Shown here: one piece after another, positions 1 through 9,826 of the stretch
How the letters are laid out: each line of letters begins with the position of its first letter
Numbering within the stretch: position 1 is the first letter of the stretch
Source of the DNA: Otariodibacter sp.
GTDB lineage: Bacteria; Pseudomonadota; Gammaproteobacteria; Enterobacterales; Pasteurellaceae
Reading direction: 5' to 3'
Assembly: GCF_029256985.1 (NCBI RefSeq)
Contig: NZ_JARIDQ010000033.1
Location: forward strand, 1-38,634
Length of the DNA stretch: 38,634 nt
The notes under the pieces: model-generated
The model's database searches: none
Told to the model about the DNA's origin: nothing
The model's input: only the letters and a program-made list of their open reading frames with translations
Made by a program: the position numbers and the translations under genes

Positions 1-1620
1 CAAATGGCGATCAATGCTGTTATCAGCGATATGTGTCAACCAAAAGCAATGGATAGATTGGTCTGTGGGGATGTTGGTTTTGGAAAAACAGAAGTCGCCA
101 TTCGAGCAACATTCTTAGCGGTAATGAACCAAAAACAAGTGGCAATCCTTGCCCCAACCACATTATTAGCTCAACAGCATTATGAAAACTTTAAAGATCG
201 TTTTGCTAACCAACCAGTGCAAGTTGAAGTGCTTTCTCGTTTTAAAACGGCTAAAGAGCAAAAAGAAATCTTACAACAGACTATTGAGGGTAAAGTTGAT
301 ATCTTAGTCGGTACGCACAAACTGTTACAGGATGATGTTAAATTCCGTGATTTAGGCTTATTGATTATTGATGAAGAGCATCGTTTTGGGGTTCGTCAAA
401 AAGAACGAATTAAACAGTTACGAGCTAATGTGGATATTTTAACCCTGACCGCCACGCCAATTCCAAGAACGCTCAATATGGCGTTAAATGGAATGCGAGA
501 TTTATCCATTATTGCAAGTCCGCCAGCAAGACGTTTATCGATTAAAACCTTTGTTCGTCAAAGTGATGATACTGTGATTAAAGAAGCGATTCTGCGTGAA
601 ATTTTGCGAGGGGGGCAAGTTTATTATCTACATAATGATGTGGCGACCATTGAAAATACCGCTCAACAACTCGCTGAACTTGTGCCAGAGGCAAGAATTG
701 TGATCGGACACGGTCAAATGCGAGAACGAGAGTTAGAGCGTGTAATGGCAGATTTTTATCATCAACGCTTTAATTTACTTGTGTGTTCAACCATTATTGA
801 AACAGGGATTGATGTTCCAACTGCCAATACAATTATTATTGAGCGAGCGGATAAATTTGGTTTAGCACAATTGCACCAATTAAGAGGGCGTGTTGGACGC
901 TCTCATCATCAAGCCTATGCTTATATGCTTACACCACCCCCAAAAACTTTAACCAAAGATGCTCAACAGCGTTTAGAGGCGATTAGCACTATCGATAATC
1001 TCGGAGCAGGCTTTGTGCTTGCAACTCACGATTTAGAAATTCGTGGGGCGGGAGAGCTACTGGGTAGTGAGCAAAGCGGACAAATTGAGTCGATTGGATT
1101 CTCTCTCTATATGGATTTATTAGAAAGTGCAGTAAAAGCTCTACAAGAAGGGCGAGAACCAACGTTAGATGAAATCACACAACAACAAGTTGAGATTGAA
1201 TTGCGTATCCCAGCACTTCTGCCAGACGACTACGTACCTGATGTTAATATGCGACTCTCGTTCTATAAACGCATAGCCAGTGCAGAAAATGATAATGAAT
1301 TAAAAGATCTCAAAATTGAATTGATCGATCGCTTTGGCTTGTTACCAGAGGCGACTAAAAACTTATTCCACATTACTCAATTACGCTATTTAGCCAAGGC
1401 CTTGGAATTGAAAAAAATAGATGCGGGAATCAATGGTGGTTACTTAGAATTTAAACTAACAGCACAGCCTGATCCAATGAAGTTTTTACAGCTGATTCAG
1501 TCTGATAAAAATACGTTTAAATTTGATGGTCCACATAAGTTCCGTTTCACTAAGCCAATGGAATCAGGCGAGGAACGTTTAAAATTCGTCTCTGAGTTGA
1601 TAGAAACTCTCACAAATTAA
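1..1620 (+). CDS. mfd: Transcription-repair coupling factor Mfd, C-terminal part (5' truncated by window edge)
   Basis: The reading frame is open from base 1, so the gene starts before the window; about 539 residues of a protein that is usually about 1150 remain. Mfd is a DNA translocase that removes stalled RNA polymerase at lesions and recruits UvrA. Visible are the Walker A motif in CGDVGFGKTEV, the DEEHRFGVRQKE helicase motif II, the TATPIPRTL motif III, and the RecG/Mfd-type C-terminal helicase lobe with IIETGIDVPTAN and QLRGRVGRS. The last 150 residues match the C-terminal regulatory D7 domain by position. The missing part would hold the UvrB-like domains and the RNA polymerase interaction domain. 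It ends in TAA; the tRNA promoter begins about 90 bases later. Confidence 0.97.
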   Translation, partial: QMAINAVISDMCQPKAMDRLVCGDVGFGKTEVAIRATFLAVMNQKQVAILAPTTLLAQQHYENFKDRFANQPVQVEVLSRFKTAKEQKEILQQTIEGKVDILVGTHKLLQDDVKFRDLGLLIIDEEHRFGVRQKERIKQLRANVDILTLTATPIPRTLNMALNGMRDLSIIASPPARRLSIKTFVRQSDDTVIKEAILREILRGGQVYYLHNDVATIENTAQQLAELVPEARIVIGHGQMRERELERVMADFYHQRFNLLVCSTIIETGIDVPTANTIIIERADKFGLAQLHQLRGRVGRSHHQAYAYMLTPPPKTLTKDAQQRLEAISTIDNLGAGFVLATHDLEIRGAGELLGSEQSGQIESIGFSLYMDLLESAVKALQEGREPTLDEITQQQVEIELRIPALLPDDYVPDVNMRLSFYKRIASAENDNELKDLKIELIDRFGLLPEATKNLFHITQLRYLAKALELKKIDAGINGGYLEFKLTAQPDPMKFLQLIQSDKNTFKFDGPHKFRFTKPMESGEERLKFVSELIETLTN

Positions 1621-1712
1621 GCAAAAATAAGCGGTAAGTTCACCACTGGTTTTTGCAAAAAGATAAAAAAGACTGAAATTTAGTCGAATGAAATTTTTTT
1701 GATAATTTCTAT

Positions 1713-1740
1713 TTGACACAAGCGTTCAATTCGCTAGAAT
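1713..1740 (+). promoter_or_regulatory. Sigma-70 promoter of the tRNA-Gly/tRNA-Leu unit
   Basis: TTGACA at 1713-1718 is a perfect -35 box. A 16-bp spacer separates it from TAGAAT at 1735-1740 (one mismatch to TATAAT). Transcription would start near 1747, about 35 bases before the mature tRNA-Gly. This is the strongest match to consensus in this part of the window, as expected for a stable-RNA promoter. Confidence 0.75.
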
Positions 1741-1751
1741 ACGCACCATTG

Positions 1752-1780
1752 AAACGCTACAGCAATCTGTAGCGTTTTTT
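1752..1780 (+). terminator. Terminator-like hairpin between tRNA promoter and tRNA-Gly
   Basis: An 11-bp perfect stem (1752-1762 with 1767-1777) closes a CAAT loop and ends in six T residues. It has the form of an intrinsic terminator. By position it lies just inside the tRNA transcript, after the predicted start site, and not at the end of mfd. It could end any readthrough from mfd, attenuate tRNA transcription, or be a processing structure. Confidence 0.6.
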
Positions 1781-1781
1781 A

Positions 1782-1857
<76 letters not shown>

Positions 1858-1872
1858 TTTTTTTAGCGTTTA

Positions 1873-1959
1873 GCCCGAGTGGCGGAATCGGTAGACGCAA
1901 GGGATTTAAAATCCCTCGCCTTTCGGGGCGTGCCAGTTCAAGTCTGGCCTCGGGCACCA
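1873..1959 (+). tRNA. tRNA-Leu (anticodon TAA)
   Basis: An 87-base class II tRNA with a long variable arm and encoded CCA. The acceptor stem pairs GCCCGAG with CTCGGGC. The anticodon loop TTTAAAA at 1905-1911 contains TAA at 1907-1909, and the T arm contains GTTCAAGTC. It lies 15 bases after tRNA-Gly in the same transcript. It corresponds to E. coli leuZ, which there sits in a glyW-cysT-leuZ operon; no tRNA-Cys is present between the two here. Confidence 0.97.
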
Positions 1960-1975
1960 TTCTAAAATAAAAGAT

Positions 1976-1997
1976 AGCACCTAAAGGTGCTTTTTTT
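1976..1997 (+). terminator. Terminator of the tRNA transcript
   Basis: A 6-bp GC-rich stem AGCACC/GGTGCT with a TAAA loop is followed by six or more T residues. It lies 16 bases after the CCA end of tRNA-Leu. Confidence 0.85.
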
Positions 1998-2046
1998 ATA
2001 TCTAAAATTTATCCACTATGTTTGCTTAATTAGGTGAGCTTTAAAC

Positions 2047-2080
2047 AAAAAAAAAGCGAATTGGTCTTCCAATTCACTTT
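2047..2080 (-). terminator. Terminator of trxA
   Basis: The two arms 2053-2064 and 2069-2080 pair around a TCTT loop with one mismatch near the base of the stem. On the minus strand the stem runs into a T tract (the A-run at 2047-2055 on the plus strand), directly downstream of trxA. Confidence 0.8.
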
Positions 2081-2098
2081 CTTCATTTTAATCAAAGC

Positions 2099-2413
2099 TT
2101 ATTTTAAGTTTTGTAAAAATGCAGCTAAATTTTGAGCTCCAACTTGTTGTGCAACAACTTCACCATTTTTAAAAATAAGTAAGAATGGGATACTACGAAC
2201 ACCAAATTGTGCTGGAATTTGTTGGTTTTCATCTACATTCATTTTTACGATTCGTGCTTTGTCACCAACCTGTGTGGATAACTCATCTAACACAGGGCCA
2301 ATTGCACGACAAGGTCCACACCAAGGTGCCCAAAAGTCTAATAATACTGGAACATCTGACTTCAATACATCTTGTTCAAAGTTTGCATCTGTTGTGTGAA
2401 TTACATTACTCAT
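2099..2413 (-). CDS. trxA: Thioredoxin TrxA
   Basis: A 104-residue single-domain thioredoxin, within the usual size. The redox motif WCGPC places the active cysteines at 32 and 35, as in E. coli, in the context [15 protein letters not shown]. The cis-proline loop reads [14 protein letters not shown]. It is a cytoplasmic disulfide reductant for ribonucleotide reductase, methionine sulfoxide reductase and others; an MsrB gene is also in the window. The ATG has AAGGA upstream. It appears monocistronic, with its own terminator downstream and a 115-base gap to the permease gene upstream on the same strand. Confidence 0.96.
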   Translation of the reverse strand: MSNVIHTTDANFEQDVLKSDVPVLLDFWAPWCGPCRAIGPVLDELSTQVGDKARIVKMNVDENQQIPAQFGVRSIPFLLIFKNGEVVAQQVGAQNLAAFLQNLK

Positions 2414-2527
2414 AATTTTTCCTTTTTAATAGATATAAAACAAATCCAATAAAGACTTGTTAATAAGATTCCTACAAGATAGTGATTTATATCCGACTTT
2501 TCAAGTAGGAAATATCTATAACTTTGA

Positions 2528-3832
2528 TTATTTTTCTTTTACTTCAGCTTTTTCATGAGGTAAAACTAAATTTAAGATTAATGCCAATAATGAACCCACA
2601 GTAATTCCTGAACCTAAAATTTCTTGTAAAAATTCAGGGAGTTTATGAAGTAATTCAGGACGAGTTGTTACGGCTAATCCACAGCCAATGGAAATGGCAA
2701 TAATAAGCCCATTGCGTTTACTGCGTTCTACTTTATCCAGCATTTGAATCCCTGCAGTAATGATCATTGCAAACATCATTAAGCCTGCACCACCTAATAC
2801 AGGCATTGGAATTGAGACAACTACTGCTCCTAATACTGGAAATAATCCAGCAAGGACAAGTAATACTCCCATTGTTGTCACAACATAACGACTTGCTACG
2901 CCAGTCAGCGAAATAACACCGATATTTTGTGAGAATGAAGAGAATGGTGTTGTAGACATAATTGCAGCAAAGGCAGACCCCAAACCATCACATAACACGC
3001 CACCCCTTAAATGTTTACCTGTAATTTCGGTATCAGTTGCATTACCTAGTGCGAGGAAGTTACCACTAGATTCAACAATGGTTACTAAATAAGCAATACT
3101 CATACCGACTATACCAGAAATTGGGAAAGTTAATCCAAAATGGAATGGTTGAGGTAGAGCAAATAAATTCGCATTTTCTACATTAGAAAAATCTATCCAT
3201 CCAAGGACTAAAGCAACAACATAGCCCACCATAATACCAATCACGATAGCAGCTGCAGCAAAGATACCTTTCCCCCACTGTACAAGAATGACTACGATTA
3301 CAAGTACGAAAGTTGCCATGGCAAGATTAGCAGGATCTGCATAATTAGGATCAGTTTTTTGACCACCTGCAAACCAATCAACGGCAACAGGGATCAAGCT
3401 TAAACCAATGATCATTACAACCACACCTGTTACAACAGGGGGGAATAATTTCCTAACATATGGCATAAAAAAGCTGCCGATAATCATCACTAATGAACCT
3501 ACCAGAGAAGCACCTAAAATACCTGAAACGCCTTCATTAAAGCCAATAGCTAAAGCAGCAGCTACGAAAGTAAAACTTGTCCCCATTACACTTGGTAAGC
3601 GTAATCCTACAATACCAATTCCTCGACTTTGAATAATAGTTACAACACCTGATACCAATAATGCAGCATTAACTAATACAATAGTATCCTCTGTCGGAAG
3701 CTTTAATACATTACCAATTACAAGAGGTACAGCAATAATCCCACCTAATGCGGCAAGAAGATGTTGTGCTGCTAAAAGTAATGTCAGTCCAAAAGGAGGC
3801 TTATCGTTAATAGAATAAAGAAGTTTTTGCAT
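2528..3832 (-). CDS. NCS2-family nucleobase permease, probably xanthine/purine
   Basis: An inner-membrane nucleobase:cation symporter of about 434 residues with roughly 14 hydrophobic segments. Family marks are the first-helix motif AAQHLLAALGG, the acidic segment TIVESSGNFLALGNATDTEI, and PFSSFSQNIGVISLTGVASRYV. The Gln-Asn-x-Gly in the last motif resembles the xanthine/uric acid branch (XanP, PbuX, UacT) more than the uracil branch, so a purine substrate is inferred. An in-frame ATG at 3877 would add 15 residues that do not look like family sequence; the ATG at 3832 is preferred because it gives the usual short N-terminus before helix 1. Neither start has a clear ribosome binding site. No purine-linked neighbour except purA about 2.5 kb away. 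Confidence 0.85.
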   Translation of the reverse strand: MQKLLYSINDKPPFGLTLLLAAQHLLAALGGIIAVPLVIGNVLKLPTEDTIVLVNAALLVSGVVTIIQSRGIGIVGLRLPSVMGTSFTFVAAALAIGFNEGVSGILGASLVGSLVMIIGSFFMPYVRKLFPPVVTGVVVMIIGLSLIPVAVDWFAGGQKTDPNYADPANLAMATFVLVIVVILVQWGKGIFAAAAIVIGIMVGYVVALVLGWIDFSNVENANLFALPQPFHFGLTFPISGIVGMSIAYLVTIVESSGNFLALGNATDTEITGKHLRGGVLCDGLGSAFAAIMSTTPFSSFSQNIGVISLTGVASRYVVTTMGVLLVLAGLFPVLGAVVVSIPMPVLGGAGLMMFAMIITAGIQMLDKVERSKRNGLIIAISIGCGLAVTTRPELLHKLPEFLQEILGSGITVGSLLALILNLVLPHEKAEVKEK

Positions 3833-3971
3833 AATTTTGATTGATTTTATATAGGAAGCATAGAGAAGGGGAGGCATTATAGTATTTTTTTAAATTGAAG
3901 CAATCGTTTGCTCCAATAATTATTAAATTATTTACAATATTTTTACTATCGAAATAATTAGCTATTCAAGC

Positions 3972-4000
3972 TAGCCAAAAGTAATGTAAATAGGTACAAT
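3972..4000 (+). promoter_or_regulatory. Candidate promoter of hflKC
   Basis: TAGCCA (4 of 6 to TTGACA) at 3972-3977, a 17-bp spacer and TACAAT (5 of 6) at 3995-4000. It is the best pair in the gap before hflK and would start the mRNA close to the hairpin at 4011. Confidence 0.4.
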
Positions 4001-4010
4001 CAAATGCTTG

Positions 4011-4033
4011 CATCTTTTAATATTTTAAAGATG
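4011..4033 (+). promoter_or_regulatory. Inverted repeat in the hflK leader
   Basis: CATCTTT at 4011-4017 and AAAGATG at 4027-4033 form a perfect 7-bp inverted repeat with a 9-base loop. It lies between the candidate promoter and the ribosome binding site. It has no T tract, so it is more likely an mRNA 5' hairpin or a protein site than a terminator. Confidence 0.35.
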
Positions 4034-4061
4034 TAAATTCATTTTTTTCTTGGAGAGAATT

Positions 4062-5306
4062 ATGTCGTGGAATGAATCAGGCAATCAGCAAGATCCTTGG
4101 GGTAAACCAGGACAAAAAAGACCTGAACAGGAAGGCTCAGAGCAAAAACCAGAGCAGGAGCCAAAAGATAAACAAGCAGGACAACAACCACCTGATTTAG
4201 AAGAAGTATTTAATAATTTATTAAAAAAATTAGGTCGAAATAGCGGGAATGGCTCGAATGGTAATAATAGCGGTAACCACGAACCATCACGGTTTTTGTC
4301 GTTTGGAAAAATTTTACCTATTGCTATAGTAATTGGTGGAATAATTTGGGCAGGATCAGGTTTTTATACCATCCAAGAAGCAGAAAGAGGTGTTGTTACT
4401 CGTTTTGGTAAGCTCAATGAAATTGTTTTACCTGGTTTAAACTGGAAACCTACTTTTGTGGATGAAGTTGTTCCAGTTAATATTGAGCGAGTAATGGAGT
4501 TAAAAACGAATGGTTCCATGTTAACTCAGGATGAGAATATGGTGCTTGTTGAAATGACAATACAATATCGAGTAGATAATCCTGCTAAATATTTATTTAG
4601 TGTGAATAACCCTGATGATAGTTTAAAACAAGCAACAGATAGTGCTCTACGTTACGTCATTGGTCATATGACAATGGATAATATTTTAACAATAGGACGA
4701 GCAGTCGTAAGGGAAAAAACTTGGACTGAATTGAATAATATTATTAAAACTTATGATATGGGGTTACTCGTTACAGACGTAAACTTCCAATATGCACGAC
4801 CACCAGAAGAAGTTAAAGCTGCATTTGATGATGCAATTAAAGCGCAGGAAGATGAACAACGTTTAATTCGAGAAGCAGAAGCTTATGCTCGTGGGCAAGA
4901 GCCAGTGGCTCGAGGACGTGCTCAACGTATTATTGAACAAGCTAATGCTTACAAAGAACAAGTTGTACTTAATGCTGAAGGAGAAGTAAATCGCTTTATT
5001 CAATTACTTCCAGAATATAAAGCTTCACCCAAGATCTTAAAAGAACGCTTGTATATTCAGGCAATCGAAAATGTGATGAAGAATACACCTAAATTGATGA
5101 TGGATGGAGGCAGTAACAATCTTACAGTATTACCAATAGATAAATTAATGCAACATTCATCCGGTAATGTGGATAATGGAGAATCAACCACACCGCAACA
5201 AAAACAACCTCTATCAGTCCAAAAAGGTACTCCTGTACGAACAACAGAGTCAGTTCCTCCAAAATCTGTTCAAGAAGTTGAGCCTGTACGTAAAGGGAGA
5301 TTTTAA
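4062..5306 (+). CDS. hflK: HflK, subunit of the FtsH-modulating HflKC complex
   Basis: A 414-residue membrane protein. HflK and HflC form a periplasmic cage around the FtsH protease and modulate its activity on membrane proteins. The N-terminus starts MSWNESGNQQDPWG and is rich in Gly, Asn, Pro and Gln (residues 1-80), followed by one membrane segment at about 84-103, the SPFH/band-7 domain starting IQEAERGVVTRFGK, a charged helical stretch (about 250-310) and a low-complexity Ser/Thr/Gln/Pro tail. The ATG at 4062 has GGAGAG 5 bases upstream; an in-frame TTG at 4050 lies before that site and is rejected. hflC follows after 2 bases, so the two are co-translated. E. coli has hfq-hflX upstream; here the neighbour is a permease on the other strand. 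Confidence 0.95.
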   Translation: MSWNESGNQQDPWGKPGQKRPEQEGSEQKPEQEPKDKQAGQQPPDLEEVFNNLLKKLGRNSGNGSNGNNSGNHEPSRFLSFGKILPIAIVIGGIIWAGSGFYTIQEAERGVVTRFGKLNEIVLPGLNWKPTFVDEVVPVNIERVMELKTNGSMLTQDENMVLVEMTIQYRVDNPAKYLFSVNNPDDSLKQATDSALRYVIGHMTMDNILTIGRAVVREKTWTELNNIIKTYDMGLLVTDVNFQYARPPEEVKAAFDDAIKAQEDEQRLIREAEAYARGQEPVARGRAQRIIEQANAYKEQVVLNAEGEVNRFIQLLPEYKASPKILKERLYIQAIENVMKNTPKLMMDGGSNNLTVLPIDKLMQHSSGNVDNGESTTPQQKQPLSVQKGTPVRTTESVPPKSVQEVEPVRKGRF

Positions 5307-5308
5307 TA

Positions 5309-6196
5309 ATGCGTAGATTTTTATTCCCAATTATCATTGTTATTGCCTTTATCTTGTTTCAATTAATTATTGTTGTGCAAGAAGGTCAACGTGGAATTAT
5401 GTTACGCTTCAATAAAGTTCAGCGTGATTCAGATAATAAAGTTGTAGTGTATGAGCCAGGATTACATTTTAAAATTCCTTTTGTGGAACAATTAAAAGTA
5501 TTGGATGCTCGTATCCAGACATTAGATGGACAAGAAGATCGTTTTGTTACGGTTGAGAAGAAAGATTTATTAGTTGATTCTTACGTTAAATGGAAAATTA
5601 GCGATTTTGGACAGTTTTATACATCAACTGGAGGTGATTACTTAAAAGCTTCTGATCTTCTTCGTCGCAAAGTAAATGATCGCTTACGTTCTGAGATCGG
5701 TTCTCGTACTATCAAAGATATCGTTTCAGGCTCACGTGGCGAATTGATGGCTGGCGCACAGAAATCATTAAATACTGGTGAAGATGGCACTGAACGTTTA
5801 GGTATTGAAGTGGTGGATGTTCGAGTTAAGCAAATTAATTTACCAAATGAAGTTTCTTCTTCTATTTATCAACGAATGCAAGCAGAACGTGCAGCGGTTG
5901 CTCGTGAACATCGTTCTCAAGGTGAAGAAAAAGCAGAATTTATTCGTGCTGAAGTGGATAAAAAAGTCACTTTAATTCTTGCGACAGCAAATAAAAAATC
6001 AGATGAACTTCGAGGTGCTGGTGATGCAGAGGCTGCTAAAATTTATGCAGATGCATTTAATCAAGAGCCTGAATTTTATAGTTTTGTTCGTAGTTTAAAA
6101 GCTTATGAAGAAAGCTTTGCTGAAGGTAAGAATAACTTAATGATATTGAAACCAGATAGCGGATTCTTCCGCTTCATGAAAGCACCTACAGAATAG
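5309..6196 (+). CDS. hflC: HflC, subunit of the FtsH-modulating HflKC complex
   Basis: A 295-residue partner of HflK. It has one N-terminal membrane segment (about residues 4-23), then the band-7 domain beginning VVQEGQRGIMLRFNKV, and a charged helix region with QRMQAERAAVAREHRSQGEE that is typical of HflC. The start ATG lies 2 bases after the hflK stop, with GGGAGA upstream inside the end of hflK. A hairpin terminator follows the stop within 15 bases, which closes a two-gene operon. Length agrees with the family. Confidence 0.96.
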   Translation: MRRFLFPIIIVIAFILFQLIIVVQEGQRGIMLRFNKVQRDSDNKVVVYEPGLHFKIPFVEQLKVLDARIQTLDGQEDRFVTVEKKDLLVDSYVKWKISDFGQFYTSTGGDYLKASDLLRRKVNDRLRSEIGSRTIKDIVSGSRGELMAGAQKSLNTGEDGTERLGIEVVDVRVKQINLPNEVSSSIYQRMQAERAAVAREHRSQGEEKAEFIRAEVDKKVTLILATANKKSDELRGAGDAEAAKIYADAFNQEPEFYSFVRSLKAYEESFAEGKNNLMILKPDSGFFRFMKAPTE

Positions 6197-6206
6197 GTAT
6201 ATGTGC

Positions 6207-6230
6207 AAGACCCGAGAAATCGGGTCTTTT
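6207..6230 (+). terminator. Terminator of hflKC
   Basis: A 9-bp stem AAGACCCGA/TCGGGTCTT with a GAAA tetraloop, running into TTTT. Confidence 0.9.
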
Positions 6231-6247
6231 ATATTTTGCGGTAGTGA

Positions 6248-6257
6248 TCAAGCGGTC
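6248..6257 (+). repeat. DNA uptake signal, one mismatch
   Basis: TCAAGCGGTC differs from the Apl-type uptake signal ACAAGCGGTC only at the first base. It lies in the hflC-purA gap, between the terminator and the purA leader. Confidence 0.6.
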
Positions 6258-6312
6258 ACTTTAAGCAAAAAATTAACAAATTATAATCTAGTAGAATTAA
6301 CTAACAAACTAA

Positions 6313-7629
<1,317 letters not shown>

Positions 7630-7649
7630 TTTTAAAATTTATTGTAATA

Positions 7650-7675
7650 AAAACCGCCAAAATCTGGCGGTTTTT
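7650..7675. terminator. Bidirectional terminator between purA and the aldehyde dehydrogenase
   Basis: A 10-bp stem AAAACCGCCA/TGGCGGTTTT with a 5-base loop. T runs flank it on both strands, so it can serve both convergent genes. Confidence 0.88.
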
Positions 7676-7706
7676 GCAATCAAGTTTTTGATTTATCTTT
7701 TTTGTC

Positions 7707-9161
7707 TTACTGGATAACACCTGGTTGTAACACAATATGTTTCATTTCTAGATATTCATTAATACTAGTCATACCACGTTGACGGCCTACACCACTTTGT
7801 TTGTAGCCACCTTCTTCAAATTCATCACGCATAACAACCCAGTCATTAATCCAAATTGTACCAGCTTCAATTCCACGAGCAACACGTAAAGGACGATCAA
7901 CATCTGTTGTCCAAATACTTGCCGCTAAACCATATTCAGTAGCATTAGCCTTTTTAACTGCTTCACTTTCTGTTTCAAAGACTTCTAAAGTTAATATTGG
8001 ACCGAAAGCTTCATGTTGAACGATATCAGCTTGGCTATCTTTCACCTCTAATAGTGTAGGACGATAGAATGCACCTTTAGCTAATTCACCTTCAGTATAT
8101 GGGCCACCACGAACTAAAACTTTTGCTCCTTTAGCAATAGCGTCTTCTACCATTCCGTCAACACGTTTAACACTCTTCATGTCAATTAGAGCCCCCATAT
8201 CATATTGAGGATCCATTGCAGGACCAACTTTCACTTTAGCTAACTCTTCTGATAAACGTTTACGTACCTCATCTGCAATACCTTTTTGTACTAAGATACG
8301 ACTCCCCGTCATACAAAATTGCCCTGAGAATACAGTTAATGCTTGAATTGCTTTAGGTATTAAAGCATCAATATTAGCGTCATCAAATACGATTAATGGA
8401 GTTTTACCACCAAGTTCTAAGCTGAGGCGTTTGAGATATGGCGCACTTTCTTTTTGTAATGCTCGTCCAGTTTTGGTGCTTCCAGTAAAGCTAATAACTG
8501 GGACCGCAGGATGAGAAACTATTGGTTCCAACACTTCATGACCACCAGTCACCATATTAATTACACCTTTTGGTAATGATTTTACGCTAGCTAATACTTC
8601 AGCAATTAAGTGATTCGTTAGTGCTGTTTGATCTGGCATTTTTAATACAGTTGTACAACCTGCAGCCAAAGCTGGTGCTAAAGAGCGAATTAATAAAGCA
8701 AGTGGTGAATTCCATGGTGTACTAATACCGACTACTCCAACAGGTTCTTTCACTAGTATTGAATATTTACCTGCTCCCCATTCAGCTGCTCGGCCATAGT
8801 CTGTATAAATGGTTGCTGCTGAAAAATGTAAGCCAGGTTTAACAAATTCAGTTTCAAAACTTGCTTCCGCAAATAACTTACCATTTTCAGTTGCAATCAT
8901 TGTAGCTAAGTCTTTTTTACGTGCTTCAAAAGCTTCAGCCATCTCTAATAAAACTTGATGACGTAATTCACGATTAGTTCTCCAATCTGTATTAGCAAAT
9001 GCTTCTTGTGCTGCTTTAATTGCTAATTCTGCTTCTTCTTTACCACCTTTAACATAGGTACCAAGTACCTCACCTGTAGATGGGTTTATTGTTTCACGAG
9101 TTAAGCCTGTATTAACCCATTCACCATTAATCCAATGTTGTGCATGATTTTTTGATACCAT
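7707..9161 (-). CDS. NAD(P)-dependent aldehyde dehydrogenase
   Basis: A 484-residue member of the aldehyde dehydrogenase superfamily, oxidising an aldehyde to a carboxylate. The catalytic cysteine is Cys283 in SGQFCMTGSR and the general base Glu249 in SLELGGKTP. The cofactor region shows TPWNSPL (149-153) and SFTGSTKTGR, and the C-terminal part shows HEAFGPIL and GYKQSGVGRQRG. The substrate cannot be told from sequence. A longer in-frame start at 9191 exists, but the ATG at 9161 has GGAG at a normal distance and gives the usual N-terminus WINGEW near residue 10. It is divergent from a DcuC-family transporter across a long AT-rich gap, so a shared substrate pathway is possible but unproven. 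Confidence 0.9.
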   Translation of the reverse strand: MVSKNHAQHWINGEWVNTGLTRETINPSTGEVLGTYVKGGKEEAELAIKAAQEAFANTDWRTNRELRHQVLLEMAEAFEARKKDLATMIATENGKLFAEASFETEFVKPGLHFSAATIYTDYGRAAEWGAGKYSILVKEPVGVVGISTPWNSPLALLIRSLAPALAAGCTTVLKMPDQTALTNHLIAEVLASVKSLPKGVINMVTGGHEVLEPIVSHPAVPVISFTGSTKTGRALQKESAPYLKRLSLELGGKTPLIVFDDANIDALIPKAIQALTVFSGQFCMTGSRILVQKGIADEVRKRLSEELAKVKVGPAMDPQYDMGALIDMKSVKRVDGMVEDAIAKGAKVLVRGGPYTEGELAKGAFYRPTLLEVKDSQADIVQHEAFGPILTLEVFETESEAVKKANATEYGLAASIWTTDVDRPLRVARGIEAGTIWINDWVVMRDEFEEGGYKQSGVGRQRGMTSINEYLEMKHIVLQPGVIQ

Positions 9162-9826
9162 TTTCTTTCTCCAATTATTTAACTTGTTCAATATTTATAT
9201 TTACTTATATTTACTACTAAGCTATGCAATAAAACTTGATTTTACAAAAAATTAACAAATTTTTTTCATAAAATCAAACTTTATTCCCTTTATGACCTAG
9301 ACTGTCCTAATATGGGAAAGTTCCTGTATTATTTCAGTTTTCACCATATTCCCTGATCTAATCTAAGGTTTTCATATATTTTATAGCGTAACTTTTCAAG
9401 AATATTTAATCAATTATTTTTAATAATTTTTTAAAAAAAATAATTTTTATTCATTATTAGTAAATTATTAATTTCTTAGATATATATAAATTATTCAAGT
9501 ATTCGTAAGCCAGAATAAAGTAAAAGACTTGATCTTGATAAGTTTAGGCAAATTAAAAATAGTATGCTCAGACAGATAGTAGCGATTGAGAAAATATAGT
9601 TATGTTAGGTATATATGATAGATGGTAATTAAGTAATACCTCGGTTATGTGTATTTCTAAAAGAATAATTGCTTGACATAATTTATGATAAAATTTTGGT
9701 GGTTCAATATGGTTTAATTCTCCATCTATACTGAATAATATATAGTAAAAACATGTGTATTCTATGGCTACGTTAGATACATAATTTTTTATCATAATCA
9801 CTACTTACATTTTGAGAGAATCAAGT
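9162..9826. other. 665-base AT-rich divergent intergenic region
   Basis: No convincing gene is seen on either strand. It lies between the divergent aldehyde dehydrogenase and dcuC-like genes and must hold both promoters, but no strong -35/-10 pair was found. It includes runs of A and T near 9411-9500 and a dyad at 9310-9329. A minus-strand open frame at 9568-9801 has a composition unlike a real protein and is judged to be chance. Confidence 0.6.
9310..9329. promoter_or_regulatory. Candidate operator dyad
   Basis: The 20 bases have the form ATA-N2-GGAA-N2-TTCC-N2-TAT, with 14 positions obeying dyad symmetry. It is about 150 bases upstream of the aldehyde dehydrogenase and 500 upstream of the dcuC-like gene. 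This is the size and symmetry of a dimeric regulator site, but no regulator gene is next to it. Confidence 0.3.

Noticed and set aside
3833..3877. N-terminal extension of the NCS2 permease from an upstream in-frame ATG
   Set aside because: It adds 15 residues unlike the family and has no ribosome binding site; the downstream ATG gives the usual N-terminus.
9673..9678. Perfect TTGACA in the gap before the dcuC-like gene
   Set aside because: No acceptable -10 box lies 15-19 bases downstream on the same strand.
9568..9801. 77-codon open frame on the minus strand in the dehydrogenase/dcuC gap
   Set aside because: It has an unusual composition rich in Ile, Tyr and His, no family resemblance, no good ribosome binding site, and sits in very AT-rich DNA where such frames arise by chance.
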